Of a DNA stretch of 64,000 nt, positions 19,904-42,424 are shown piece after piece. The notes below the pieces were generated by a model. That model was not told the origin of the DNA. It did no database searches and saw only the letters and a program-made list of their open reading frames with translations. The DNA comes from Syngnathus acus (lineage: Eukaryota > Chordata > Actinopteri > Syngnathiformes > Syngnathidae), in the NCBI RefSeq assembly GCF_901709675.1, contig NC_051101.1, positions 13,415,416 to 13,479,415 on the forward strand, given 5' to 3'. How positions within the stretch are numbered: position 1 is the first letter of the stretch; every line of letters begins with the position of its first letter. A program made the position numbers and the translations under genes.

Positions 19904-20969
19904 GATGAAGCTGAGAGCTGACACACCTACATGTACACACACACATCATCATCTATTGACCACCAAAATGTTTCTTTTTTGTCTACAATTTCCCCTGCAG
20001 GAGGAACCACACATCACTTTCATCCGATATAGTCTGCTCATCTTTTGTAAATATTTTCTTTCCTCGTGATGCTGATGTAACACGTGGAACACGTAAGTGA
20101 TAAAGATTAGGGGATGTTTGAGAATATTTGTCATTTTTCACATGTTAGACACCCAAATGTTGAACAGAGGCTGTGATGTACCAAAGTCAAATTCCTTGTT
20201 TGGCACGCTCAAACATGGCGAATAAAAACTCTTAAATCTTGAATAAAGTCACCTAAGATTTACAATTAATTCGATTTTCTTGATTACATTCTTAGCACAA
20301 TACAGATTTTTCCTCGTGTTAGTGCGATGCTTAAAAAAAAAAAGCAAAAAGTCAAAATGTGACTATTAATCTCTATACACGTGAGAGAAGGCGAATGACG
20401 ACGTCATTCATTTATGATTTATAAAACAAGATTCTGTGATGGATGGACGAACAACGCAGTAGTCACCCAATTGCCAAGATCATTTCAAGGTGATGTGAAA
20501 TGAAGACAAAAACAAACGAGACGTGCAGAATTCTTAAAGAAGTCTGACTGCGCAACAAGCGACCGTGACATGCTGCATGCTCTCCTTAACTTCACATGAA
20601 ATATTGATCTTTTCACACAAACAGCGAAGGTGATGACCGACTTGCCACTTTTCTCTCATTAAAATTCCTCTTTAGATTACCAACCGTACCACTACATTTG
20701 AATTAAATCGATCGATAAATCACGTCGGTAAGAGGGTGTAAAACAAGCCTGCAGTCGGAAGAATTAGGCCGAACACACCAAGAACTTTTTCATGCGTAAT
20801 GTGTTGGTAAAAAGTGAGATCAACACAAAAGTGAAAGTTGCAGAATATGAATTCGTGGCAAGAAACTTTCGTCTGCACCGCTCGACTTAGTCGCATGCAT
20901 AAAACCTGCTCAACACGTTCGCAAGAACAATTTCGCTAAACGTTTCATTTCAATCAACAACTTTGACTT

Positions 20970-21110
20970 ACCGCTAAGGTTTCTTGGTGGGGAACAAGTG
21001 GTCCTGGCGTCTTCCACAAAAAACTTACGAGAAGTGAACTTCCGTGTATTTTACTTGAGCCAAAGCTGAAAGGGAAACTATCGGAAACACAAACACAACT
21101 TCCGGTACTT
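20970..21110 (-). promoter_or_regulatory. Candidate non-coding first exon and promoter of cmtm6
   Basis: The minus strand has a good donor (CTTAGCG then GTAAGTCA, about 20975) following a short region with two ETS-type cores, CCGGAAGT at 21105-21098 and CGGAAGT near 21045. No reading frame is present. The link to the acceptor near 19925, just upstream of the cmtm6 start codon, is inferred. Confidence 0.45.
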
Positions 21111-31812
<10,702 letters not shown>

Positions 31813-32139
31813 GGGGCTCGGCCCGCTTCCGCATATCTGAAAAGCACAACTAATGACCGCGAATGACCCTTAATGACAACTATGGACTGCTAACAATAGC
31901 TAAAGACCTCTAGCACACACTTCTTTTCACTCAAATGAATACTAGCTAGCTGTAGCATCTTAGCATCTTTCGTGCATGCCAGGCAGAGGAAAATGTTGCA
32001 CTGTGAACGAGCACGTTGCCGTGTTGTCTGGAAGTTTAGTGCACCCGATGACAAGTACACAGTTTATGTTTGGACACTTTTGTCTAATTTCCTGTAGCTC
32101 GGGGCACCAAAACATCGTGCATGAGTTTGTGTTGTTTTT

Positions 32140-33318
32140 GCATGTAGTAACATATCAGCTAGCATGCGAGGTCAAAACATATCCTACTAACATTTTACAA
32201 AATGTCTGCCACCACCGCAATATGATGCGGGCCTAATGTCTGCTAGCATGTTATGTCAAAACATGTCCACCATCATTTTATGGAGAACTATTCAAAACCA
32301 CATTTTTTCAGACTGATACCAGTACAAGTTGTCCTTCTTGAGAACTGACTGAAATTGAAAAATATAGGTATTAGCTATGTTACCTGTACTGCCTTCAACA
32401 GGAAAAATATACCTAATTACTGCACTGAATGATATCGTTTATATCATAAAGGCGTAAAGTCAATATATGCATGAACTCAAGTAATGCAGGAAGTTATCTT
32501 ACCATTCAAATAGCAAATAAATGGATAGGCCTACATTTTGGTGGCAACACACTAATCAATCACTCAAAGAATGAATAAAAACATTATAAATTGACTGTAT
32601 ATAAGTATTTACAGTACTTACAGACATTGCATTTGAATGCGCATAGGAGATGCAATCCACTCAGCAAAACGCTCCATCAGCATGTATGTCATTTTCATCC
32701 TGATAGAACAGCCACAAAAGTATCGGTAGCTGGAATGACATGACATAATACATTGATTAAACAGATATCGGTCACCGCCTGTTGCAAATTTTACGTAACG
32801 CGTGTTTGTTATGACATATTTGCTAGCATGCTAGCACGAAACATATTTGCTAGCACTTTATGGAGTGTCTACTAGTGATCTGTCCATATTTATCTGAAGC
32901 ATTGGATGATAAGACCTGCAAGCGCACCATGTCAGAGCATATTTGCAAGCATATTATGATAAAACACCAACTAGCGTGGTAGATCACGACATAGCCGCTA
33001 ACATATTGTGACAAAAATAGCGGCTAACATGTTATGATTTAACATATCATATTTCAGATTTTATGATAAAATGTCTGTTCGTATGCTAGCTCAAAACATA
33101 TCCTACTAGCCTTTTATGAAATATCTTCTAATGTGTTGTGACGTAACATACCCATAGTAAGTGCTGGGAAAACATACCCTCTAGTATTTTCGTATGAATG
33201 ATATAAATGACCTCTCGGACTCTATGATGGTAACATGTTGTATGTGCTAGCAATTCTGCTAGCACACACAAATGGATTTTTTTTTTTTACAATCCAACAT
33301 TTTGGATGCTAACATGTT
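32140..33318. repeat. Degenerate minisatellite, GCTAGCATGTTATGTCAAAACAT type, left part
   Basis: Downstream of cpne4, phrases such as TGCTAGCATGTTATGTCAAAACAT, GCTAGCTCAAAACATATCCTACTAGC and AGCATTTTATG recur with drift roughly every 40-60 bases (for example 32160-32190, 32240-32285, 32815-32880, 32940-33020, 33075-33135). The same phrase resumes at 36578 beyond the LINE. No gene is seen between 31,813 and here; 32,290-32,800 looks unique and AT-rich. Confidence 0.7.
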
Positions 33319-36300
33319 ATGTTTAGTTTAGTTTAGTTTATTGTTTAGCACATATTATTATAACAAATAACAGTGCAGGGAGGGAGACGAAGCCTAGGGC
33401 TTGTAAGGAGCTCCACTCCTGTATAATCAAAGTGCACAACAAACAAAGTGCTGTGACATCAAATATTATTCAAGTGTTTAAGAAAGAAAAAAAATAATAA
33501 TAATATATATATATATATATATAAATGAATAAACATCAATGAATAAACACAAGCATAACTAGCTAAATATTAAATCGTCATATTTATATATGCATATATA
33601 CGAAAGTGAACGTATACATACATAAACAAATACACTATACAAAATGAGAAACAAGAGAAACAAAATTTGACACTTTAGTGATGTTGAAACAATCAAAAAA
33701 CACCAGGTAAGAAAATAGCTGAGCGGAAGCAGAAGAACTGCAAACAGAAAATAACAAAACAAGGAAGAATCAGGGTATAAATAGTGGTTTAAGTTGATGT
33801 TCTTAGTATGGATCAGCTGAGTGCGGTGGAGTAATTTTGGACTGGTAGGATCATGAGTGGAGAAGGTGGTGTTTCAGGTGCTTTCTAAAAGCAACCTGTG
33901 AAGATATGGATCGAATATGGATTGGTAGCTCATTCCAGAGTGAGGGCCCTCTAAAATGGATATTGTATTGATGGCGTGATGTTCGACAGGACGGTGGGTG
34001 GAGATTGTCCCCCTGTCTTGTAGGATAAGAATGTAATTCCGATACAAATGCGAAGAAATTATGAAAAGTGGCTGGAAGACAGTGTTTCCTGTATATATAT
34101 TTATGGGTGAGTAGACAGGTTTGATGAATATTTACTTTATCAATTGGCAGTAATGAATAGTTTCTAAACAATGGTGCCGATGGTTCATATCTATTTGAAA
34201 AAGAGATCATTTTTAGGAACTTCTTTTGTATGATGAGTAATTTGCTGAGGTATGTTGGATATGTAGCTGCCCAGACTATGTTGCAGTAATTGAGTAAAGG
34301 AAAGAGGAAACTATAATACAGAGTGAGATGAGCAGACGGATGGACCAAGGGACAAACTTTTCGTAAGATACCTAGCGTTTTCATGGATCTTTTGCAAACC
34401 AAATCAATGTGTTCAGACCAGTTTAAGTGTTTATCTACTATAACTCCTAGGAATTTAGTGCTAGTAACTTGATGGATTTCGTTATTATTTATGTAAATTT
34501 TGGCCTGTTCTTTGGGGTAAGATTTATTTATATTGCAGAAGATCATGAAGTTACATTTGTTTATATTGAGTGACAACTTATTTATTTTGAACCATTTTGT
34601 AACAGCGTGCAACTCAGTATTCACACGTGCAATGAGGAAATTAAAATCCTCGTGGGTGGCAATGAGATTGGTATCATCCGCAAATAACAAAGGAAGAAAA
34701 TTTGAACAAGACATGGAAAAATCATTTATGTACACCAAAAATAATAGAGGACCCAATATTGAGCCCTGCGGGACCCCAAATAGTATTTTAGATCTGTTGG
34801 AAGAACAACCATTTATATATACATATTGTTCTCTGTTGGCGAGATAGTTTGTGAACCATTTCAGGGCAGAATCGTTCACTCCATATCTCTCTAGCTTAGC
34901 GATGAGGATCTTATGGTCGACAGTATCAAATGCTTTGCTTAAATCTAGAAAGACACCAAGAGCGAATTTCTTATTGTCAAGAGCCGTTGAGATGTGGTTG
35001 GCAAGCTGAAGCAGTGCATGCTCAGTAGAAAACTTTTTGCGGAAACCGTATTGATGTTTATAGAGAATATTGTTTGTTTCTAGGTGCTTTGCCAATCTTG
35101 AGTAAACCAGTTTTTCTAGAATCTTGGAGAAGCAAGGAAGTACGGATATAGGTCGATAATTACCATATTCATTAGTCTCACCAGCTTTGAAGATAGGAAT
35201 GACTTTAGCAATTTTTAATTCTTGGGGTACAATGCCAAATTTTAAAGATAAGGAGAAAATGTGTGTTAGTGGAATTATTATTGAATGAATAATTTTCTTA
35301 ATAAGTATGCTTCTGATCTCATCATGGCCAGGGGCCGAGTTTTTCAAGCTCATGACGATGTTGTAAACTTCCTCAACACTAGGAGGGTCAAGAATGGAGA
35401 GTGAAGGAAACTGCCCTTTAATAAGGCAACAGGGGCTTGTATCAGAGGTTGAGAAGCTAGATGCCAAGGTAGCGCCAACATTTACAAAGAAATCATTGAA
35501 ACCATTAGAAATATCTATTGGGTTTGAATGAGCTCTATTCTTCCCCAGCATCTCATTTGGGGTCGATGTTTTTGATTTCTTGCGATGTAATAAATGGTTG
35601 ATAAGATTCCACGTTGTTTTGATGTCACCGGAGGCTTGTGTAAATTTATCAGCATAGTAAGTTTGTTTGGTTTTCCTTAGTAAAGCTGTAAATCTGTTTT
35701 TATATTTCTTGTATGTTTCTATATTTATAGGGATGGGATTTGCAATAGATTTTCTATATAGTTTATTTTTTTTACGTGAAGATTTTTTTAGTTCATCCGT
35801 TATCCATGGTTTCCCCTTAGAGTTATTTTTACGACTAGAAGTTAAAGGAAAGGAGAACTCTAATGCATTTGTGAGTATTGTTAGAAGGGAGTGATAGGCT
35901 TTGTTGACATCTTGCAACAGGATAACCTCATCCCATGACACAGAGCTGATGATAGATATAAAAGATACCATGTTTTTCTCAGTAAATTTGCGGAATTTCA
36001 TTTGATCTCCAATATGATCTTTGATTTCAGGACTACTATCATTGTGGATGAGATGGAAGACAGGTAGATGGTCGGATACATCACAGATCAAAAGGCCAGA
36101 TGTTATCTTGTAGTCTAGAGAATTAAATAGGATATTGTCTATGAGAGTGGCCGTTGAGCTTGTGATCCTGGAGGGTTTGTTGATAAGAGGGAAAAAGTTT
36201 CTGGAATATAATGTATTAAGGAAGTCTGCTGTATGTGACTGCTTAGATTCAAGCAAATTAATATTATAGTCACCAAGTAAGACACATAATTTGTTTTCTT

Positions 36301-36582
36301 TGTTTATAATTTCTAGAGTAGAGTCGAGGGCTTCATTGAAGGTGATTTTATCAGAGTCTGGTGGTCTATATATACATCCAATTATCACATTTTTGTTGTT
36401 TATAAGTGAGCAAGAGGAGAGTTCTATAAACACAGATTCTACTACAGTCATGTCAAAATTGACACTTAAATCCTTTCTGGGAGAGAAATTTAAGTTATCA
36501 ATCACATACAGTGAGACTCCTCCACCTTGCTTGTTTGGTCTACAGGAATGTATAGGAGTGTAGTGAGATGTCATTATATTAG
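33319..36582 (-). mobile_element. Non-LTR retrotransposon (LINE), 5'-truncated, with one long ORF
   Basis: A minus-strand LINE of about 3.26 kb. Its 3' end (low coordinates) carries a short tail of TAAAC repeats (33336-33315), typical of a target-primed LINE tail. The 5' edge lies near 36575-36585, where minisatellite sequence resumes. Left and right flanks both belong to that GCTAGCATG minisatellite, so the element inserted into it. No clear target-site duplication can be picked out because the flanks are themselves repetitive. No ORF1 is present. AT-rich low-complexity DNA at 33,500-33,525 lies in its 3' UTR. Confidence 0.88.
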
Positions 36583-36589
36583 CTAGCAT
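33851..36589 (-). CDS. LINE endonuclease / reverse transcriptase ORF (912 codons, N-terminus missing)
   Basis: The uninterrupted frame encodes the second half of an APE-type endonuclease (GGVSLYV, IIGCIYRPPDSD, LLGDYNINLL, and the catalytic DVSDHLPVF near residue 160). A non-LTR reverse transcriptase follows, with YRPISVLPCFSKILEKLV, LDLSKAFDTVDHKILI, GVPQGSILGPLLFLVYINDF and the active-site LLFADDTNLIA. The C-terminal part (YYSFLFPLLNYCNIVW, RNYSLLPI, HNFFAFV, FRGPSLWNELP) ends at HLLHS. The style is that of the L2/CR1/Daphne-like assemblage; the clade is not decided. The first few codons (MLANIM) come from the flanking minisatellite, so the first part of the endonuclease is lost. No stop or frameshift is seen in 2.7 kb, which suggests a young copy that cannot move on its own. 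Confidence 0.9.
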   Translation of the reverse strand: MLANIMTSHYTPIHSCRPNKQGGGVSLYVIDNLNFSPRKDLSVNFDMTVVESVFIELSSCSLINNKNVIIGCIYRPPDSDKITFNEALDSTLEIINKENKLCVLLGDYNINLLESKQSHTADFLNTLYSRNFFPLINKPSRITSSTATLIDNILFNSLDYKITSGLLICDVSDHLPVFHLIHNDSSPEIKDHIGDQMKFRKFTEKNMVSFISIISSVSWDEVILLQDVNKAYHSLLTILTNALEFSFPLTSSRKNNSKGKPWITDELKKSSRKKNKLYRKSIANPIPINIETYKKYKNRFTALLRKTKQTYYADKFTQASGDIKTTWNLINHLLHRKKSKTSTPNEMLGKNRAHSNPIDISNGFNDFFVNVGATLASSFSTSDTSPCCLIKGQFPSLSILDPPSVEEVYNIVMSLKNSAPGHDEIRSILIKKIIHSIIIPLTHIFSLSLKFGIVPQELKIAKVIPIFKAGETNEYGNYRPISVLPCFSKILEKLVYSRLAKHLETNNILYKHQYGFRKKFSTEHALLQLANHISTALDNKKFALGVFLDLSKAFDTVDHKILIAKLERYGVNDSALKWFTNYLANREQYVYINGCSSNRSKILFGVPQGSILGPLLFLVYINDFSMSCSNFLPLLFADDTNLIATHEDFNFLIARVNTELHAVTKWFKINKLSLNINKCNFMIFCNINKSYPKEQAKIYINNNEIHQVTSTKFLGVIVDKHLNWSEHIDLVCKRSMKTLGILRKVCPLVHPSAHLTLYYSFLFPLLNYCNIVWAATYPTYLSKLLIIQKKFLKMISFSNRYEPSAPLFRNYSLLPIDKVNIHQTCLLTHKYIYRKHCLPATFHNFFAFVSELHSYPTRQGDNLHPPSCRTSRHQYNIHFRGPSLWNELPIHIRSISSQVAFRKHLKHHLLHS

Positions 36590-36690
36590 GCTGGGTCAAA
36601 ACATCCGTTAGCATTTTATGCTTTAGCTAAATATTTTATCCTATGCTACATGTCTGCTAGCAGTGTTTTGCTAGCATGACAAATGTAGAC
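36583..36690. repeat. Right remnant of the GCTAGCATG minisatellite
   Basis: Starts GCTAGCATGCTGGGTCAAAACATCC and continues with TTAGCATTTTATGCTTTAGC and GTCTGCTAGCA, matching the array left of the LINE. Confidence 0.7.
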
Positions 36691-38071
36691 ATCCAAGCAC
36701 AATTTTCTTAATCTAGACAAAATGTTGTTACAATGGAAACCGTCGTGTTTGCTTCCATTTTGATGTGTTTGGATCTCTTGTCTTCCTGACGGGCATTTAG
36801 AAGCCTTTCGTCCTTCTTGATGTGTGACTGTTTGATACAAGATGGCGGATGGGTCATGTTACCTGACGATAACAATTAAACTTTTATTACTGTCAAGATC
36901 AAGCAAAGTCTACGTCTTATTTCCAGTACATGATGTTTCTCAGCTGGCCCTTTCATACTAGAGCGAGAGAGTTTGTTCACCTTCCTAAAACACTTAAGCG
37001 TGCTTTTGAACTAGCAGCACTTCACAGTCCTCAAATTGATATAAGCAGGGTTCAAAGTTCATCTCTTACAGTAGGACAGCATCCATCATCCTGTCTTCCT
37101 ACCTCGACACATACCTGAAATTTAATTGGCTGACAGCAGACGCGCAAACAGTACCATGCCGGCAGCAAGGTCACAAACACTACAGACGTCAAAACTACCT
37201 TGATACGACTTTCACTACATAAAATCGACACTCTGTGAGAAAGCGAGTCATGTGATTTTGCATATTTGTATGAGTTTACTGGGTTTTTTAAAAAATAGAT
37301 TTCCGATAATAGCGGCTTTTGAAAAAGAAATATAAAAAAAAAAGCTTATCGCACACAAACATAAAAGAAAAACGCTATTAAATGGGGTTTTGGTGCTGTC
37401 ACGAAAAAAAAGACAACCTGATTAATTGACTTGATTGGGGTGTCATTAAGTTAATTGGACCTGATGTCTTTTTTTTTTTTTTTTTTTTTAAACTACTCAT
37501 CAAAACCAGAACGCAACATGGCCACCGGGCATGTTCCCGCTAAAATGTGGTATCGCCATGTGGGTCACTCCACAGGACATTTCATATGGGAAATAGTCAC
37601 ACAAAGTATATTTACGTGAATTGTTTTACGATTAATATATTATTATATATATTCTGTGGACATGATGAGCTGGTGTTCCTAGTAAAATGTCTAGATGTGA
37701 TAAGAGAAAGTGGTTTTTTTTGTAGCGTCATCCGATCGAGGTCACCTCAACCCGGGGGGTTCGGTAGAACTTTTCCGTCACGGTTAAGGGACGAAATATG
37801 TCTGAAGAATTTTCTTCTTCTCTTACTCTGAAGCCAATCTCTCTCTGGGGCATATTGCTTCTGTCTGGATCAGCGCTGATGCAAGTGGCGGCAAGCGGCC
37901 AGCATCAAAACCTAATCACTGATGTCCACTTCCTGTTTGACTTGATAAAACGTTTAAAAGTGGCTTTTCTCATTTGTTTCAACAGGGCCTCAAGTCTTGG
38001 CTTGACCTCGCAACAAAAGGTCCACCAATTGCGTGTGAGTCGCCCACTATATTTGTAAGCCGTGACAACTT

Positions 38072-38308
38072 TCACCCCTGAAAGTTTTCAGGCGCCATCG
38101 GGAGCATGAGAGCGAATAGTACAGTAAGTAAAAACGTATTGATCCCCAAAAGCACCGCTAACCGCTGTGAAGAGTATCGGAGCGAGTCATCCAGCTGATT
38201 GGGAAACGTAAGAAGCTCCTCTTGGTCGCTAGTTGTGATTAATGACACGAGATCATGGAATGTCCTCCACCCAAATAGGGTGGCTGGGAAAGTGAGGAGA
38301 AGAGACAC
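38072..38308 (-). CDS. Unrecognised small ORF with a possible membrane helix
   Basis: A 78-codon frame in otherwise empty DNA. It begins MSLLLTFPATLFGWRTFHD, continues with an acidic middle part (SDQEELLTFPNQLDDSL) and has a hydrophobic stretch, LAVLLGINTFLLTVLFALML. I do not recognise the family. It could be a fragment of a transposon or of a lost gene, or simply chance. There is no clear splice context. Confidence 0.15.
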   Translation of the reverse strand: MSLLLTFPATLFGWRTFHDLVSLITTSDQEELLTFPNQLDDSLRYSSQRLAVLLGINTFLLTVLFALMLPMAPENFQG

Positions 38309-38582
38309 TCGACTAAATGCCTCCTCTTTAATATTGCTTCACACACTTTAATTATTGCACACCCTAGCACCCTCACTCTATAACTGTGTGTGTGTACTGT
38401 GTACTGTGTACTGTGTGTGTGTGTCAGACTGATGCTGTTGCTATGACAACGGAAGTGGAGCCTCTTTTCCACTCTGTTTGCTGTCTGACCAATCTGAAAA
38501 GCTGGAAAAACATTACTAAAACATCAATGTAGTTGTTCCTTCCTTTCTTTTTTGTCAAAAACAACTAACAGCAACTATCGCT

Positions 38583-38583
38583 T

Positions 38584-38634
<51 letters not shown>
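38583..38634. repeat. (AGAC)n microsatellite
   Basis: About 12 copies of AGAC. Confidence 0.95.
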
Positions 38635-38638
<4 letters not shown>

Positions 38639-38752
38639 TAACAGATGGACGAACAGATGGATAATCCAAGTACACAGTCGTATAGCTTCTTTTAAGTATA
38701 ACAAAAAACATCCAGTAGCATTCCACTTGTTCATAATTAGCATAGCAGATAG

Positions 38753-38754
<2 letters not shown>

Positions 38755-38788
<34 letters not shown>
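38755..38788. repeat. (GT)n followed by (GC)n
   Basis: GT repeats passing into CGCGCGCG, then four GTGA units: an alternating purine-pyrimidine run. Confidence 0.9.
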
Positions 38789-38799
<11 letters not shown>

Positions 38800-38922
38800 T
38801 GTGAGTGAGTGAGTGAGTGTATGTGTGTGCACGACGGAGCCAATGATGAACACGCACCAAGCTCATTACATTAAAACAAAAAGAAACAGACTCAAGAGAC
38901 TCAAAGGCTAATACCACCACAC

Positions 38923-38961
<39 letters not shown>

Positions 38962-39450
38962 ATGAATGACATCATGCCAGCATCGAAACAGTATTATTCC
39001 AACAGTATCGCGATATCACTCCAGTATCATCATAACCTCACCGCATTGTCATCAAGTAAGTATATCACGCCAACATCTTGGTTATGACTCCATATTCTAT
39101 CATGTCAAACAAACTATTGAAAAACAAGAGTCATGATGATGTGACATATCTAACATCTTTTTTCCCCACCGTCTGTTTCCAGCTGGCTTTCGCTCCGCCC
39201 TGCTGGGATGTTGTAAAAATCCCATCAGCATAATGCTACCGCTATGGTTACCATGGAAACGCAGCCCCACCAAAACCAGATTCCAATAGTTCTCACACTG
39301 GCCGGTGCTTCACATATACGAACCTCCTGCAGCGAACCTACTCGTGTAACATTTATGACGTGAGCAACACATTTATGACTCGTGTTCAAAGTTTAATGTG
39401 AAAATTGCAACATATGCAAAAGTTCTAGTTCTAGATATGTCAGATGGCCC

Positions 39451-39704
39451 TCATGATGTCAAACTCAGGCTCGGGGGCCAGATTTGGCCTGTCATATCGT
39501 TATTTGTGGCCCGCGAAGGAAAATCATGTGCTTCGACTTCAATTTGAATAACCTGAACATATTTCTTCCTGTAACCTTGCTGTAAATTCTAAACTAAATT
39601 GAATAGTAGCCAAACGTTTTTTTCCTGTATTCTGATTTTTAAAACGACGTAGTCATAACGACCCTCTGAGGGCAACCAAATCTAGTTTGACACCCCCGTT
39701 CTAA
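39451..39704. mobile_element. hAT-type MITE
   Basis: About 250 bases bounded by inverted ends: TGTCAAACTC at 39457 and AGTTTGACACCCCCGTTCT near 39685-39701. The inner sequence GGGGGCCAGATTTGGCCTG and TGTGGCCCGCGAAGG is a phrase I know from a widespread vertebrate hAT-derived MITE family. It has no coding capacity. Confidence 0.75.
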
Positions 39705-42419
39705 AGGTTCTGCTGCCGTGTCCATGGAAATTTGTTTAACATGCTTACATCATGCCTGCATAGCATGCTAGCAGATTATGACGTGACTTTGTACTTGGCA
39801 GAAGCTGTCAAACTTCATGTGTTAATTAGCGAGTCTAAGGCACTAATGATCCACTAACACACGTCACAACTTTTTCACACTGAGGCTAACAAGCAAAAAC
39901 GTTCATCTCTTCATCATCATCATCCTTCTCTAATTACGTCTCACCTGTGTGCGTTCGTGTGTATGAACGTGTGTGTGCGTGTATGGATTTTTTTCCGTCA
40001 TTAAGAATCAGCGAGAAACTAACCGTTGGACTCTTCTTGACAAGGTGTGTGCTGCTGGCATAGGACCAAACACCTGGTATCTCCAGAACACATGAGATGC
40101 CCACACATGAAGACCATGATGTTCACACTGTGATGTTAAAAGCAGAACAATAAACAATTGTAACAATTACACACAACAAAAGTGGGTTACGCAGATTCAT
40201 ATGGGAGTGTGTTGCCATGGCAACTATATCCTTACCTGTCAAATATGCAGTGGAGGATGAGCAGCCAATCAGGGAGCTGCATTTCAGGGATGGCGAGGTC
40301 AGGTGAAGGGACAGGACCTACTTGGCTTGGTTGTCATGGATACACTTCCTGATGGACAGGTGGTATCACAATTTTGTTTCCCCAAAACTTTAATGAGAAA
40401 GTGTTACATCAGATCAATGTTTGACCTGTCAGATTGCTCCAGGTTCCCGCTATCGCTGTTTACCTACCTCCTGTTTGGCGATCACAACATGTTGCCATGG
40501 CAACAGCCTGGTGAAATGTCTGTGCAGGTTTGATTCCTGGTGACAGGCCTCTTGTTTGGTCCATTGCTCCACACCACGTCAAGACTTCAAGGCTTGTGTT
40601 TGTTAATTGTCTTTGCCTGCTTGTGTAAGTGTGTATAAAGAGGACAGAAAAAAATTCCAATGAGTTAACACTTATGCAAAACATTACTTCTTTGACAACA
40701 GTCAGCGAAGAGTTAAAGGTAGTTGAATTTGTTCTGACACGAGCTGAGCCATCGGATATTATCTGACCGCCAATCAATGCGTTTACTTATAAGCTGTGCA
40801 ACACTGACACCTAGCGGTCAAAACGTGAAGGTACACGGATCAAGTATTTTCTTCACACAAAAAATCACTTCTATCACTGCACAATAATTCGTGTCATCTC
40901 ATTTCCTCGTGTACAATTGTCCCATGGCTACTTTTTACTAAATAAATATTTTTGTTTTAAGTGAGTGTGAGAAAAGAGTAATATAATCCAGTCCAATTTT
41001 TGCATGTTCCTTAAAATGGACTGGCAACCACTGCAAAGCAATTTTTACCTTTTGCCAAAACTCAACTTTGACAGGCTCCAGCTAAATAGTCCAATTACGA
41101 AAAAAAAATTATGATCTGGAGGTTTTTTTTTTTTTTTTAGGTGTCACGAGACATCATCGGTCAGATACGAGTCACGCATTGGTGAAACAAAGTTTTAATT
41201 GACAACATGCAGCACATCACAATGCCAAACTTCAAATAAAAGTTGAAAGCACGTGTAAATACTGTGCTCTTTTCCTCTTAGCATCAAGGTAGCTCGCTGC
41301 CTTGCCGCTGTGGTGCTAACTGCTCCATCGAGTGGCACGTTAAGGCACTTTGGGAAAAGATGAAGCTATGAAATTCTTTTAGTGTTTATGATCACCTATG
41401 CATAAAAATTAACAACCATAAGTAGCATAAAAAAACTAATATTGCAGCAGGATTCAAACATTCACTAGATGACAGGATATAAATAACTGCTGTGGTAGGA
41501 TACAATCATGTTTTTAAATTCAGCTTGTTGTTTTTTTTAGAATACAATCGTCACTTTGGGAAGTTTGAAATGTTGTCAACAGCTACGCAGCAAATGCTTG
41601 TTGCTAAACCCTTCTGCTTCCCAAACAGTAAAACAAGATTTGCGGCAAACTCTGACGCATGTGCAAGAAAAAAAAATGAACGTTCAGTCATAAATAAAAG
41701 TTCATATTACTCATAAAATGTTTTTTTTCTCCTTCAAAAAGTGTAAAACCAGCGTAATAGAAATGATTTGTATAGCTACAGCTCTTGCTAACAGCTAGCA
41801 TATGCGATTACACTGAACAACATCATGCCATGTGGCTAATTTTGCTACTTGTCTTATATTTTGATGCACATTTCAAAGGACAATTCATTTGTATTGTAGA
41901 CACTACTGCGGTATCTTGCCCTAGAGTGGCTGCTTCTAACCAAAATGGGTGACTAACAAACATTATAATATACACACACTTGCAAAAAAAAAATACAGGC
42001 ATTTTGAGCGACAACCCAAAATGACATTCATTTGGCGATTGACTTAGAGATCCTTCAAATGTCTTTGTTTTCTGATTTTGGCAACTGATTTTCCATAAAA
42101 GTCAGTGAGCGCATGTGATTGGTCACAGATTTGCACATACAGGTCACATGATGCTAACCGGCACACAAATACGGCTTGAATATAAACGTCCAAAGTATTG
42201 TTATTGTTAACAGTCTGTTAACTTTTGTGTTCCTGTGCTTTCACATTTTTGTCATAATAATCACCATAATCATCATCATTGTTGTGTAAACTTCAACTTC
42301 TTGGTGGTACATAAGTTTAAAGTGTAGCACCGTGCACGCTGGCCCGCCTGTTGCCGTGACAACAGTTTAGTGTGCATGTAACCCGTAAGGAGGTGATTGT
42401 TGGCACACTGACTCATCAC
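39705..42419. other. Gene-poor intergenic stretch
   Basis: Apart from the SINE tail, no gene, RNA gene or clear repeat is supported. Poly-T occurs at 41,124-41,140, and TTGCCATGGCAAC is present at about 40,212 and 40,492. Confidence 0.55.
41005..41095 (+). mobile_element. SINE 3'-tail fragment
   Basis: The phrases GGACTGGCAACCACTGCAA, GCCAAAACTCAACTTTGACA and GGCTCCAGCT follow the order of the conserved tail of a common fish tRNA-derived SINE (GGCTGGCGACC, GCCCAAAGTCAGC, GGCTCCAGC). It is heavily decayed. Confidence 0.5.
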
Positions 42420-42424
42420 ACTAG

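Larger units (their letters stand above)
36691..39450. other. Gene-poor intergenic stretch
   Basis: Nothing recognisable as a known gene. It contains poly-T at 37,470-37,490, the tetranucleotide array at 38,583-38,634, GT/CA tracts at 38,755-38,788 and 38,928-38,958, and one unexplained small minus-strand ORF with a hydrophobic segment at 38,072-38,308. Confidence 0.6.
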
